A stretch of 64,000 nt of DNA. It comes from PMG-095 sp037200885 (GTDB lineage Bacteria; Myxococcota_A; Polyangia; Polyangiales; Polyangiaceae). The notes under the pieces are model-generated. The model saw only the letters and a program-made list of their open reading frames with translations. It did not search any database and was not told where the DNA came from. Numbering within the stretch: the stretch's first letter is position 1; each line of letters begins with the position of its first letter. The stretch covers positions 992,001 to 1,056,000 of the forward strand of contig JBBCIN010000001.1 in NCBI GenBank assembly GCA_037200885.1, given 5' to 3'. This document shows positions 44,319 through 51,255 of the stretch, one piece after another. The translations under genes and the position numbers were made by a program.

Positions 44319-44627
44319 ATGAAGTCAAAAGTTGACTACCACGCCGAGCAGCTCGCCGCGCTTGGACATCCAGTACGACTGGCCATTCTGCGATTCGTCG
44401 TGCAAGGCGGCGAGTGGGGAAGCGCCGCGGGCGAAATCCAGAGCCACGTTGACGTCCCCGCGTCCACTCTGAGCCACCACCTGAAGCGGCTGGTCGAGGC
44501 CGAGATGCTGATCAGTCGCCAGGAGGGAACGTTTCACTACTACGCCGCCGACTACAAATCACTGCGCATGCTCACCGACTACCTGTGGCAAGACTGCTGT
44601 AAGCGCGGTGGCAAGAGCACGCCCTGA
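44319..44627 (+). CDS. arsR: ArsR-family transcriptional repressor (arsR1)
   Basis: A 102-residue winged-helix protein: AALGHPVRLAILRFVVQGGE, recognition helix VPASTLSHHLKRLVEAEMLI, wing RQEGTFHYYAAD. It lacks the ELCVCDL-type Cys pair of classical ArsR. The only cysteines are the vicinal pair at the C-terminus (WQDCCKRGG), so metalloid sensing would be through those, as in the varied C-terminal-site ArsR types. It starts about 8 nt after the predicted transcription start and lies 11 nt upstream of arsH, forming an arsR-arsH operon. It probably represses itself and perhaps the divergent transporter. Confidence 0.85.
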   Translation: MKSKVDYHAEQLAALGHPVRLAILRFVVQGGEWGSAAGEIQSHVDVPASTLSHHLKRLVEAEMLISRQEGTFHYYAADYKSLRMLTDYLWQDCCKRGGKSTP

Positions 44628-44638
44628 TCCGGATCCAG

Positions 44639-45304
44639 ATGACCCAGCCAAGCATGCTCTCCTCGTCGTCGCACAAGCCTCGAATTCTCTTTCTATACGG
44701 ATCGTTGCGAAAGCGATCCTACAGCCGGCTGCTCGCAGAAGAGGCGGCGCGAATTATCACTGAAATGGGCGCTGAAACACGGTTTTACGACCCATCTGAA
44801 TTGCCCTTGTGCGACGCCGTGCCGTCCGATCACCCGAAGGTAGTCGAGCTGAGGAACTTGTCTGAATGGTCGGAGGGCCAAGTTTGGACGTCACCGGAGC
44901 GACACGGCGCGGTCACTGGCGTCCTGAAGAACCAGATCGACTGGATCCCCCTCAACATCGGTGCCGTTCGGCCTACGCAAGGGCGAACGCTTGCGGTGAT
45001 GCAAGTGAGCGGCGGTTCCCAATCCTTCAATGCGGTCAACTCGCTCCGGCTGCTTGGTCGATGGATGAGGATGTTCACCATCCCCAATCAGTCGTCGGTC
45101 GCAAAGGCATACGAGCAGTTCGAGGACGACGGTCGCATGAAGGATTCGCCGTATCGCGACCGCGTGGTCGACGTGATGGAAGAGCTTTTCAAATTCACAA
45201 TGCTACTTCGAGATCACGTCGACTACCTGACCGATCGCCATAGCGAGCGAAAAGAAGCCAGCGCGAAATTGGTGGCCGAGACAGCGGCAAAAGCAAGCTC
45301 GTGA
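44639..45304 (+). CDS. arsH: ArsH organoarsenical oxidase (NADPH-dependent FMN flavoprotein)
   Basis: A 221-residue flavodoxin-like enzyme. FMN-phosphate loop YGSLRKRSYSRLLAEEAAR; SPERHGAVTGVLKNQIDWIP; QVSGGSQSFNAVNSLRLLGR; MFTIPNQSSVAKAYEQFED. These are the conserved stretches of ArsH, which oxidises toxic trivalent methylarsenicals to the pentavalent state using NADPH. It is co-transcribed with arsR1 and complements the arsM product on the other strand. Length is a little under typical ArsH (about 230-240). Confidence 0.9.
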   Translation: MTQPSMLSSSSHKPRILFLYGSLRKRSYSRLLAEEAARIITEMGAETRFYDPSELPLCDAVPSDHPKVVELRNLSEWSEGQVWTSPERHGAVTGVLKNQIDWIPLNIGAVRPTQGRTLAVMQVSGGSQSFNAVNSLRLLGRWMRMFTIPNQSSVAKAYEQFEDDGRMKDSPYRDRVVDVMEELFKFTMLLRDHVDYLTDRHSERKEASAKLVAETAAKASS

Positions 45305-45473
45305 TTCGAGTTTCTGGTCACCGGCGCCGGTATGCGAGCCAGCGCAATTCCATGGGTGCGGAACCGTCCGAATCGGCAGCGCATGAGGCGCTCTTTCGTA
45401 GCCAGTTGACATCACATCCCCAAGCGCGCGCCACAGTTCCTCAGCTTGGGGATCGGAGACCGGTGGCGAGTAT

Positions 45474-45507
45474 ATCGTTATTCGGTTATTAAGCGTTTTA
45501 TAACGAT
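45474..45507. repeat. Inverted repeat between convergent arsH and sigma-factor genes
   Basis: ATCGTTAT (45474-45481) and ATAACGAT (45500-45507) are perfect inverted copies with an 18-nt A/T-rich spacer, in the 210-nt gap between convergent operons. It could be a terminator stem. Its ends carry the same ATCGT/ACGAT half-sites as the ars operators, but the spacing differs. I see no gene in 45305-45514. Confidence 0.5.
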
Positions 45508-45514
45508 TCAATGC

Positions 45515-46087
45515 CTACTCGTCTCCGCATCGACAACCGGTCCGCAGCAAAGGTTCGCACTCCATGACGCGCCCACGTGCGTCCACGCCGATGCTGCAAC
45601 ATTCGTTCCGCAAAGCGCGCAGCTTCTCGCGTCCCCGCTGAACCCGTGATTTTGCACCCGACAGCGAGATCCCGAGCTTGTCCGCGGCGGCTTGCTGGGT
45701 GAGTCCCTCGAGTTCGGTGAGCGTGAGCGCTTCACGATATGGCGACGGGAGCCGACTGATGAGCGGAACGAGGTAAGCCGCGATCTGGGTCTCGAGTGGG
45801 GTCGGCCCGCTGGCTTCAATCGCCACCGTCGGCTCCGGGCCCTCCACCTCGAGAACCGGATGACGCGAGCGCTGTCGATGACTCTCGGCGATCGCGCTGC
45901 GAGCAATTCGGTACATCCAAGGGCCAAACCGCTCCTCGTCACGAAGGTCAGGCAGCGCGCGTTGCGCGCGCAGGAAGACGTCTTGCAAGACATCATCGAC
46001 TTCCGATCTCGGCACGCGCCGTGCCACGAACGGTCGAAGACGTTCCTCGAGTTCTCGATGAGCACAGCGCGTGTCGTTACTGATCAC
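45515..46087 (-). CDS. ECF sigma factor, SigZ-like, with Cys-rich tail
   Basis: A 190-residue sigma-70 family factor. Region 2: RSEVDDVLQDVFLRAQRALP, RFGPWMYRIARSAIAESHRQ. Region 4: RLPSPYREALTLTELEGLTQ, QAAADKLGISLSGAKSRVQR. After region 4 comes NECCSIGVDARGRVMECEPL and a last CRCGDE: five cysteines including a vicinal pair. The CC-x-x-x-D-x-x-G tail is the hallmark of the SigZ group and could bind a metalloid. GTG 46087 shares a base with the arsM stop (TAGTG), so it is the last gene of the ars operon. No anti-sigma gene is adjacent; control by the Cys tail is inference. Confidence 0.85.
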   Translation of the reverse strand: MISNDTRCAHRELEERLRPFVARRVPRSEVDDVLQDVFLRAQRALPDLRDEERFGPWMYRIARSAIAESHRQRSRHPVLEVEGPEPTVAIEASGPTPLETQIAAYLVPLISRLPSPYREALTLTELEGLTQQAAADKLGISLSGAKSRVQRGREKLRALRNECCSIGVDARGRVMECEPLLRTGCRCGDE

Positions 46088-46920
46088 TACTGGCTCGCCT
46101 CAGGTATGCAGCAGCCGGGTCCACAACACGAGCGCGTCGGTGTGGGCTTGGTAGCTTCTATGGTGGCCGATGCGATGTATTCTTCGATTCCGGTTCCTGG
46201 CATCCAGTCCCTGATGAACGTTCGACTGTCCTGCCGTGGCCGCACCGCGACATCGGCAAACCCGGCTTCCGTCAGCATTTGTTCCAGGTCATCCACCCGT
46301 GCCGCTCCGCCGACGCATCCTGTCAGTGCCGAAGCCGTCCCACAAAGTCGCTCCGGGATCGCTGCCATGGCAACGACATCCGAAATCGCCAGGCGACCAC
46401 CCGGGAGCAGCACGCGGAATGCTTCTCGAATGACGTCTCGCTTGCTGGGCGAAAGGTTGATCACGCAGTTGGAAAGGATGACGTCGACGGAAGCGTCCTG
46501 AACCGGAAGATGCTCGATCTCTCCAAGCCGAAAGTCGACGTTGGTCACTCCGGCTCGGCGAGCGTTCTCACGTGCCTTCCTGACCATTTGCGGCGTCATG
46601 TCGACACCGATCACGCGACCGGAAGGGCCGACCTGACGAGCAGCGAGTAAGCAGTCGAATCCACCACCGCTGCCCAAGTCGAGCACCGTCTCGCCCTCGC
46701 GTAGGCCGGCAATGGCCTGCGGATTGCCGCAACCGAGCCCAAGATTGGCGCCTTCCGGAACAGACGCGAGCTCGTTTGGCGAGTACCCGAGTGCCGCGCT
46801 TGCGCTTGCTGTGGCGCCACAACACCCGGGGGCACAACCTACGGCGCCATTGGTCTCTGCGACCTTCCCGTAGTGCTCTCTGACCGTATTTCGAACGTCT
46901 TCTGCTGATGAACTGACCAT
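46087..46920 (-). CDS. arsM: Arsenite S-adenosylmethionine methyltransferase
   Basis: A 277-residue ArsM. SAM loop ETVLDLGSGGGFDCLLAARQ; GVDMTPQMVRKARENARRAG; the arsenite-binding cysteines are all seen: the CAPGCCG pair region near the N-terminus, SNCVINLSPSK, and TGCVGGA. The end CCGPGCCIPE adds further cysteines. ArsM methylates As(III) stepwise to MAs, DMAs and volatile TMAs. Of two adjacent ATGs, the second (46920) sits 5 nt from AGGAGG and is preferred. Its MAs(III) product would be the substrate of ArsH encoded nearby. Confidence 0.92.
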   Translation of the reverse strand: MVSSSAEDVRNTVREHYGKVAETNGAVGCAPGCCGATASASAALGYSPNELASVPEGANLGLGCGNPQAIAGLREGETVLDLGSGGGFDCLLAARQVGPSGRVIGVDMTPQMVRKARENARRAGVTNVDFRLGEIEHLPVQDASVDVILSNCVINLSPSKRDVIREAFRVLLPGGRLAISDVVAMAAIPERLCGTASALTGCVGGAARVDDLEQMLTEAGFADVAVRPRQDSRTFIRDWMPGTGIEEYIASATIEATKPTPTRSCCGPGCCIPEASQ

Positions 46921-46971
46921 CATGACCTCCTGCCTATGGAGACAGCGGGTCCCGGAAAAAGACGCAATAAA

Positions 46972-47370
46972 TCAGCGCCAGTGCTCAGCTTCGAGTAAGG
47001 CGGAGACTCGGGACTTCACGTCGTCGCGGATTTCACGCACCCGCTCCACGGGCTTGCCCTTGGGGTCCTCGAGCGGCCAGTCCATGCGCCTAAGTCCAGG
47101 CACCACGGGGCACGCCTCTCCGCAGCCCATGGTGATGAGGATCGCCGCTGTCGCGGCAAGCTCATCCGTGAGCTTCTTCGGCGCGATGCCTTCCAGCTCG
47201 ATGTTGACCTCACGCATCGCCGTCAGCACTTCGGGGTGAACGCGAGTGCCTGGCTCCGTACCAGCAGAAATCGCACGCGCCTTCGATTTATCAGCCAGGG
47301 CATTGAACCATGCAGCAGCCATCTGTGAGCGACCCGCGTTGTGAATACACGCAAATAATACGGTTTTCAT
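46972..47370 (-). CDS. arsC: Arsenate reductase (low-molecular-weight phosphatase type)
   Basis: A 132-residue LMW-PTP-fold enzyme reducing As(V) to As(III). P-loop CIHNAGRS (Cys8 to Arg14), then MGCGEACPVVPGL with Cys83 and Cys87, and the Asp motif MDWPLEDPKGKP. A Cys8 plus two later cysteines allow a disulfide cascade regenerated by thioredoxin or mycothiol/glutaredoxin systems; the broken trxB nearby suggests a thioredoxin link once existed. ATG 47370 has GAGGAA 5 nt upstream. It lies between aqpS and arsM in the ars operon. Confidence 0.9.
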   Translation of the reverse strand: MKTVLFACIHNAGRSQMAAAWFNALADKSKARAISAGTEPGTRVHPEVLTAMREVNIELEGIAPKKLTDELAATAAILITMGCGEACPVVPGLRRMDWPLEDPKGKPVERVREIRDDVKSRVSALLEAEHWR

Positions 47371-47407
47371 GAATATTCCTCGTGGTGACCAAACGGGAGT
47401 CGAGAGA

Positions 47408-48139
47408 TCAGGCGTTGAGAGACCGACCCCTCTCGGAGTCGGTCTCGCCATCGACGACGCGGCCCGCAGTTTGCGGCAGTGACGGTACGAGCCAACGAAA
47501 CAGTGCAGTCGCAGCAGCTGCACCAACGAGTTGAGCAACAATAAAACCTGGAGCGTCAGCCGGTCGGATGCCCGCAAACGTGTCGCTTGCCGCGCGCGCC
47601 AAGGTCACGGCCGGATTGGCAAACGACGTCGAGGCCGTGAACCAATATGCCGCGGTGATGTACGCCCCTACGGCGAAGGGGGTGTAGTGGCCATGACGCC
47701 GAGAGACGCCCCAGATCACGGATAGCAGGCCAAACGTCGCCACGAACTCGCTCACGAGCTGCGCCGGACCGCTGCGCACGTGTTGCGATGCCGAGAAGAT
47801 CGCCTCGCTGAACATTACGTGCGCGGTGGCGACGCCCGAGAAGGCGCCAAGTACCTGGGCAGCCAAATACGGCAGCACATCGCGCCAGGCGAGGCCACCC
47901 ATCGCCGCGTCGGCCAGGGTGACCGCAGGGTTGAAGTGAGCGCCGCTGACCGGGCCAAAAGTGAGGATGAGCGCCACGAGACCCGCACCTGTTGCGACGG
48001 TGTTCGCGAGTAGCGCGATGGCCACGTTTCCGCCCGCCAAGCGCTCTGCCATGATTCCCGAGCCGACGACCGTCGCCAAAAGAAACGCAGTGCCGATCGC
48101 TTCCGAAGCAAGGCGTCGCGTGATCGAGATGTCGTTCAT
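47408..48139 (-). CDS. aqpS: Aquaglyceroporin AqpS (arsenite channel)
   Basis: A 243-residue MIP-family channel with six membrane helices and both half-helix motifs: SGAHFNPAVTLADAA (NPA 1) and SFANPAVTLARAASD (NPA 2, with Arg just after). Aquaglyceroporins in ars operons (AqpS, as in Sinorhizobium) let arsenite made by ArsC flow out down its gradient, replacing an active pump. No arsB or acr3 gene occurs in the window, so this is the only As(III) exit seen. ATG 48139 sits 10 nt after the arsD stop. Confidence 0.88.
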   Translation of the reverse strand: MNDISITRRLASEAIGTAFLLATVVGSGIMAERLAGGNVAIALLANTVATGAGLVALILTFGPVSGAHFNPAVTLADAAMGGLAWRDVLPYLAAQVLGAFSGVATAHVMFSEAIFSASQHVRSGPAQLVSEFVATFGLLSVIWGVSRRHGHYTPFAVGAYITAAYWFTASTSFANPAVTLARAASDTFAGIRPADAPGFIVAQLVGAAAATALFRWLVPSLPQTAGRVVDGETDSERGRSLNA

Positions 48140-48149
48140 CTGCTCGGGC

Positions 48150-48533
48150 TCAGCAGCAACCGGACTTATTCGGCCCCGAGTTCGTCGTGCTAGGCCCGCA
48201 GCAGCTCGCCCCGATAGCAAGCTTACGCACGACCACGCCCGTCAACGCAGCAAGAGTCTCGCGCGATGGGTAAGAACCCTCGACCGCCACTCGTTCATCC
48301 ACCAAAAGTAGTGGCAAGCAGCCATTCCCGCGCATCGCAAGCGCCTGCTGGACGCCAGCGTGTTCGACGAAGCCTCCCGGATTCTGAGCCAGGTTGAAGC
48401 GTCGCACGTCCACCCCTTGCGACTTCAGCCACTCGAGATCGCTACTGAAACGAGCAAGCTCGGGGTCAACAGATGGGCCGCAGACGCCAGTTGAACAGCA
48501 CATGGGCGGGTCGAACACTTGGAGCACAGGCAT
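48150..48533 (-). CDS. arsD: ArsD arsenite metallochaperone
   Basis: A 127-residue thioredoxin-fold protein. Cys12, Cys13 and Cys18 (DPPMCCSTGVCGPSVDPELA) form the three-Cys As(III) site required to hand arsenite to ArsA. Two more vicinal pairs are present (ASCCGPS, SGCC). The residues FNLAQNPGGFVEHAGVQQAL and LPLLLVDERVAVEGSYPSRE are typical ArsD. It follows arsR2 by 35 nt. Its known partner ArsA survives only as a fragment at 42.9-43.4 kb, so here ArsD may only sequester arsenite or regulate. Confidence 0.92.
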   Translation of the reverse strand: MPVLQVFDPPMCCSTGVCGPSVDPELARFSSDLEWLKSQGVDVRRFNLAQNPGGFVEHAGVQQALAMRGNGCLPLLLVDERVAVEGSYPSRETLAALTGVVVRKLAIGASCCGPSTTNSGPNKSGCC

Positions 48534-48568
48534 GGTCTGGACGCACTTTCTTCAGCGTAGAATTACGG

Positions 48569-48910
48569 TCAAAGACTACCGATTAGCGCCTTGAGGCGCC
48601 GAAGGGCTCGTGGTTCGATGCAGTAGCAAACCCGGGGACCATCCACGTCACCGCGAATCAGGCCGCACTCCTTCAGAACCTTAAGGTGCTGCGAAACCGT
48701 CGACTGTGCGAGGGGCAATTCTTCGACGATTTCGCCACAAACGCAGCCGCTTTTACGCACGAGCAGTCGCAGGATTTGCACCCGCGCGGGATGCCCGATC
48801 GCCTTTGCGAGTTCCGCGAGATCTTCGTCTGCTTGCGGGCCTTCAACGGGCCTAAGATCGGGCCCGTCGACCGCGGGCGGACAACATTCGGCTGTGCTGG
48901 AAGCTTTCAT
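48569..48910 (-). CDS. arsR: ArsR-family arsenic repressor (arsR2)
   Basis: A 113-residue repressor that leads the main ars operon: LAKAIGHPARVQILRLLVRK, metal-site helix SGCVCGEIVEELP with the Cys pair, recognition helix LAQSTVSQHLKVLKECGLI, wing VDGPRVCYCIEP. Extra cysteines are at ECCPPA near the N-terminus. CVC on the DNA-binding helix is the classical ArsR As(III) site. ATG 48910 is the likely start, lacking a good ribosome site; a longer frame to 48961 exists. The dyad at 48935-48950 lies 24 nt upstream and is the probable operator. Confidence 0.88.
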   Translation of the reverse strand: MKASSTAECCPPAVDGPDLRPVEGPQADEDLAELAKAIGHPARVQILRLLVRKSGCVCGEIVEELPLAQSTVSQHLKVLKECGLIRGDVDGPRVCYCIEPRALRRLKALIGSL

Positions 48911-48934
48911 CGATAGGCGACGATTGGGTTCTTC

Positions 48935-48950
48935 ATCGTACAGTGACGAT
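48935..48950. promoter_or_regulatory. ars operator 1: ATCGT-N6-ACGAT
   Basis: A perfect dyad, ATCGTACAGTGACGAT, upstream of arsR2. Read on the minus strand it contains TACGAT, which could be the -10 element, so repressor binding would block polymerase. Same half-sites and spacing as the sites at 49516 and 49640. Confidence 0.65.
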
Positions 48951-48986
48951 AAGCTGCGCACCGGTCTTGGTCAAGGCCGGAGATCG

Positions 48987-49474
48987 TCAGGAATGTCCAA
49001 CCGAAGTCAAGAAGCGCTCAGCGTCGAGCGCAGCCATGCAACCGGTGCCCGCCGCTGTTACGGCTTGGCGATAGACCCAATCGGCAACGTCACCCGCCGC
49101 GAAGACGCTCCTGTTGCGATGATAACGGCATGCGCCAGATGCAGGGCGTGGTCGTCTTCGCCGACCCAGACCTTGAACGGACGTGAAGACAGGTCGACTT
49201 TCTGCACATCGGCCGTGATGAGCTCCGCGCCCTGGTGCTCCGCCTGCGCTCGGAACGCGGCCATGAGATCGTGGCCGGAGACGCCCTTCGGAAAGCCGGG
49301 GAAATTTTCGACCTCTGTGGTGAACGTGAGCTGACCGCCCGGGATCAGTCCGCCGGCGTTGAAGCCTTCGACGCAAGTTGGTTTCAGGTTTGCGCGCGCA
49401 GCGTAGATTGCGGCCGTGAGCCCGGCGGGACCGGAACCGATGATAAGCACGTCATGCAAGCGGGGGTCAGTCAT
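48987..49474 (-). pseudogene. trxB: Thioredoxin reductase with internal deletion
   Basis: The N-terminal FAD part is intact: VLIIGSGPAGLTAAIYAARA, GGLIPGGQLTFTTEVENFPG, AVIIATGAS. At about 49105 it jumps to the C-terminal FAD motif in another frame (SVFAAGDVADWVYRQAVTAA followed by GTGCMAALDAERF). The whole NADPH domain with the CxxC active site, about 140 residues, is missing and the join is out of frame. Originally it would have recycled thioredoxin for ArsC. Confidence 0.85.
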
Positions 49475-49515
49475 GAGGATCTCCGTTGGCCGATAGGGCA
49501 AACCGAGGTGGTTAA

Positions 49516-49531
49516 TTCGTAAATTAACGAT
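49516..49531. promoter_or_regulatory. ars operator 2: TTCGT-N6-ACGAT
   Basis: TTCGTAAATTAACGAT, one mismatch from the dyads at 48935 and 49640, located 42 nt upstream of the trxB ATG in A/T-rich DNA. Probably controls the trxB remnant. Confidence 0.5.
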
Positions 49532-49616
49532 ATTGTCGACTCATATTGCGAGGAGGCACAGGCGCCGCCTGAAGCCACCAGCCCATTTCATTCGCGTATG
49601 TGGCAATAATTACAGG

Positions 49617-49655
49617 TTGACGAAGGTGTCACAGGGCATATCGTTTTATTACGAT
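49617..49655 (+). promoter_or_regulatory. pstS-like promoter with ars operator 3
   Basis: TTGACG (49617-49622), 16-bp spacer, TATCGT (49639-49644). The dyad ATCGTTTTATTACGAT (49640-49655) covers the -10, so a repressor would exclude polymerase. Half-sites are identical to operator 1. Confidence 0.6.
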
Positions 49656-49742
49656 GAATACCTATCGCGGTTCGACGATTAGATCCAGAGAATTTCCTCC
49701 CTCGCTTCGCGGGCGGAAGCTCGGAAAGGAACGCCTCGCACC

Positions 49743-50711
49743 GTGTGGAGCAAGCGGTGCCTCATCATCGGAACGTGCGCGCTCGCGGTGGCCTGTTCAA
49801 AGGACGAAGGGATCGTCAGGATCGACGGCTCCAGCACGGTGTTTCCGATCACGAGCGCCGTTGGCGCCCAGTTTCAGAAGGCTGAACTCACGAAGGTAGC
49901 GGTCGGGGTCTCCGGGACAATCGGTGGCTTCAGGAAGTTCTGCGCGGGCGAAACCGACATTTCAGGAGCCTCACGACCGATCACTACGAGCGAGTCCGCG
50001 CTCTGTCACCAGAACGGCGTCGAGTACATCGAGGTCCCAATCGGCCACGACGGCCTTTCGGTTTTGGTCAACCCGAGGAACGATTGGGCTCGCGATATTA
50101 CCGTCACGGAGCTGAAGAAGATGTGGGAGCCTCCGGCACGAGGCACCGTGAAGCGGCGGAGCCTGATACGCGCCGGGTGGCCCGATAGGGAACTTCATTT
50201 GTACGGCGCGGGCGTCGACTCGGGAACCTACGACTATTTCACCGAGGCAATCGTTGGCACGCAACACTCGAGTCGCAGCGACTTTAAGTCGAGCGAAGAC
50301 GATGACGTCCTCGTGAAGGACATCGTAGGCGACGAACTCGGGCTCGGGTTCTTCGACTTTTTGCGCGGTCACACGGCAACGTCGATCGCGACTCCTACGC
50401 ACCCAGAGTTGTCCCGGGCAGCGCTCGCGGGTGTCTTCCTCCTCCACACCATCTGGGGCACCGCTAGCGGTGCTGGATTCCGAGGGCGCACACGAACCTG
50501 CCCGACGTCTTCGCGGCCGGTGACTGCGTCGAGACCTACCCCTTCTGGACAAGTCGGTCTATATTTCGCTGGGCACGATCGCTCACAAGCAAGGTCGTGT
50601 GGCGGGCGAGAATGCGGTGGGTGGCGAGCGGTCATTCGCGGGCGCTTTGGGCACGCAATCCATCAAGGTTTTCGACCTCGCCGTAGCCCGCTCCGGCTTG
50701 CTCGACCATGA
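49743..50711 (+). pseudogene. PstS-like phosphate/arsenate-binding lipoprotein, truncated
   Basis: The leader CLIIGTCALAVACSKDEG has a lipobox. IRIDGSSTVFPITSA is the phosphate-loop start of PstS (RIDGSSTVFPIT), GTIGGFRKFCAGETDISGAS the second ligand loop, and LHLYGAGVDSGTYDYFTEAI the Ser/Asp loop. The similarity ends near residue 225 (LGLGFFDFLRGHTATSIATP). The following ~95 residues read through a disulfide-reductase fragment in the wrong frame. PstS-type proteins are common in arsenic islands, where they bind phosphate or arsenate. With about a third of the second lobe missing, function is doubtful. GTG 49743 is the start. Confidence 0.75.
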
Positions 50712-50847
50712 AGCGCGTGCCGGCGGCTTCGACGCGATCACGGTCCAAACAGAAATGTTCGACCACAGGGCGTACTATCCGGGCGCGAAGAAGATGCGTG
50801 TCCGCTTTAGAATCCCCTTGTCGCGGAGGCCGCTAGCAAGCTCGTGA
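50470..50847 (+). pseudogene. FAD-dependent disulfide oxidoreductase (CoA-disulfide reductase-like), C-terminal remnant
   Basis: Translation in one frame gives NLPDVFAAGDCVETYPF; a shift of frame then gives LLDKSVYISLGTIAHKQGRV followed by AGENAVGG, SFAGALGTQSIKVFDLAVAR and YYPGAKKMRVRF. This is the second FAD motif and start of the dimerisation domain of CoA-disulfide/NADH-oxidase-type enzymes. Only about 120 residues survive, with one frameshift near 50530, fused directly to truncated pstS. Confidence 0.75.
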
Positions 50848-50895
50848 TCTTCGGGAGTCCAATTCCTTGCGTCGATGTAGATGAGGTCTTCTGAC

Positions 50896-51042
50896 ATGGA
50901 GAAGATCCAAACGACAGCTCCGGACGGTCAGAGCACTCGCGTCATGGCGACGAAGCAACGACCAGCGGTGGGCTACGTTTTCATGCTAAGTCCCAAAGAG
51001 CCGGACGAGGACTATAAAACCATCGAGCCAGACGCGCGCTGA
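50896..51042 (+). CDS. Possible small hypothetical protein
   Basis: A 48-residue frame from ATG with GAGG 9 nt upstream (MEKIQTTAPDGQSTRVMATK). Polar, no recognised motif. The following 213 nt (51043-51255) contain a second open stretch in another frame (LEAHCRVAKIKKPEFEDIVG), so the two may be pieces of one broken gene. Otherwise the gap 50848-51255 shows nothing. Confidence 0.25.
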   Translation: MEKIQTTAPDGQSTRVMATKQRPAVGYVFMLSPKEPDEDYKTIEPDAR

Positions 51043-51255
51043 AGTTGGAGGCGCATTGCCGTGTCGCCAAGATCAAGAAGCCAGAGTTCGAGGATATCGT
51101 AGGCGTCGCGGTGCGGAAGCCACGGCAGCTACGCTCGCCCAGGGAAATGACTTGGGATTTCGAGCACACGAGCACGCGGCGCGCACTCTGACAGGCGAGC
51201 CGCGGATCGCGCGCAGGATATTTGGCGCATCCGCGAAGCGAAGAGGCTTGCTCGG

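Noticed and set aside
45474..45507. Fourth ars operator
   Set aside because: It has the same half-sites but an 18-24 nt spacer and lies between the 3' ends of two operons, so a terminator stem is the simpler reading.
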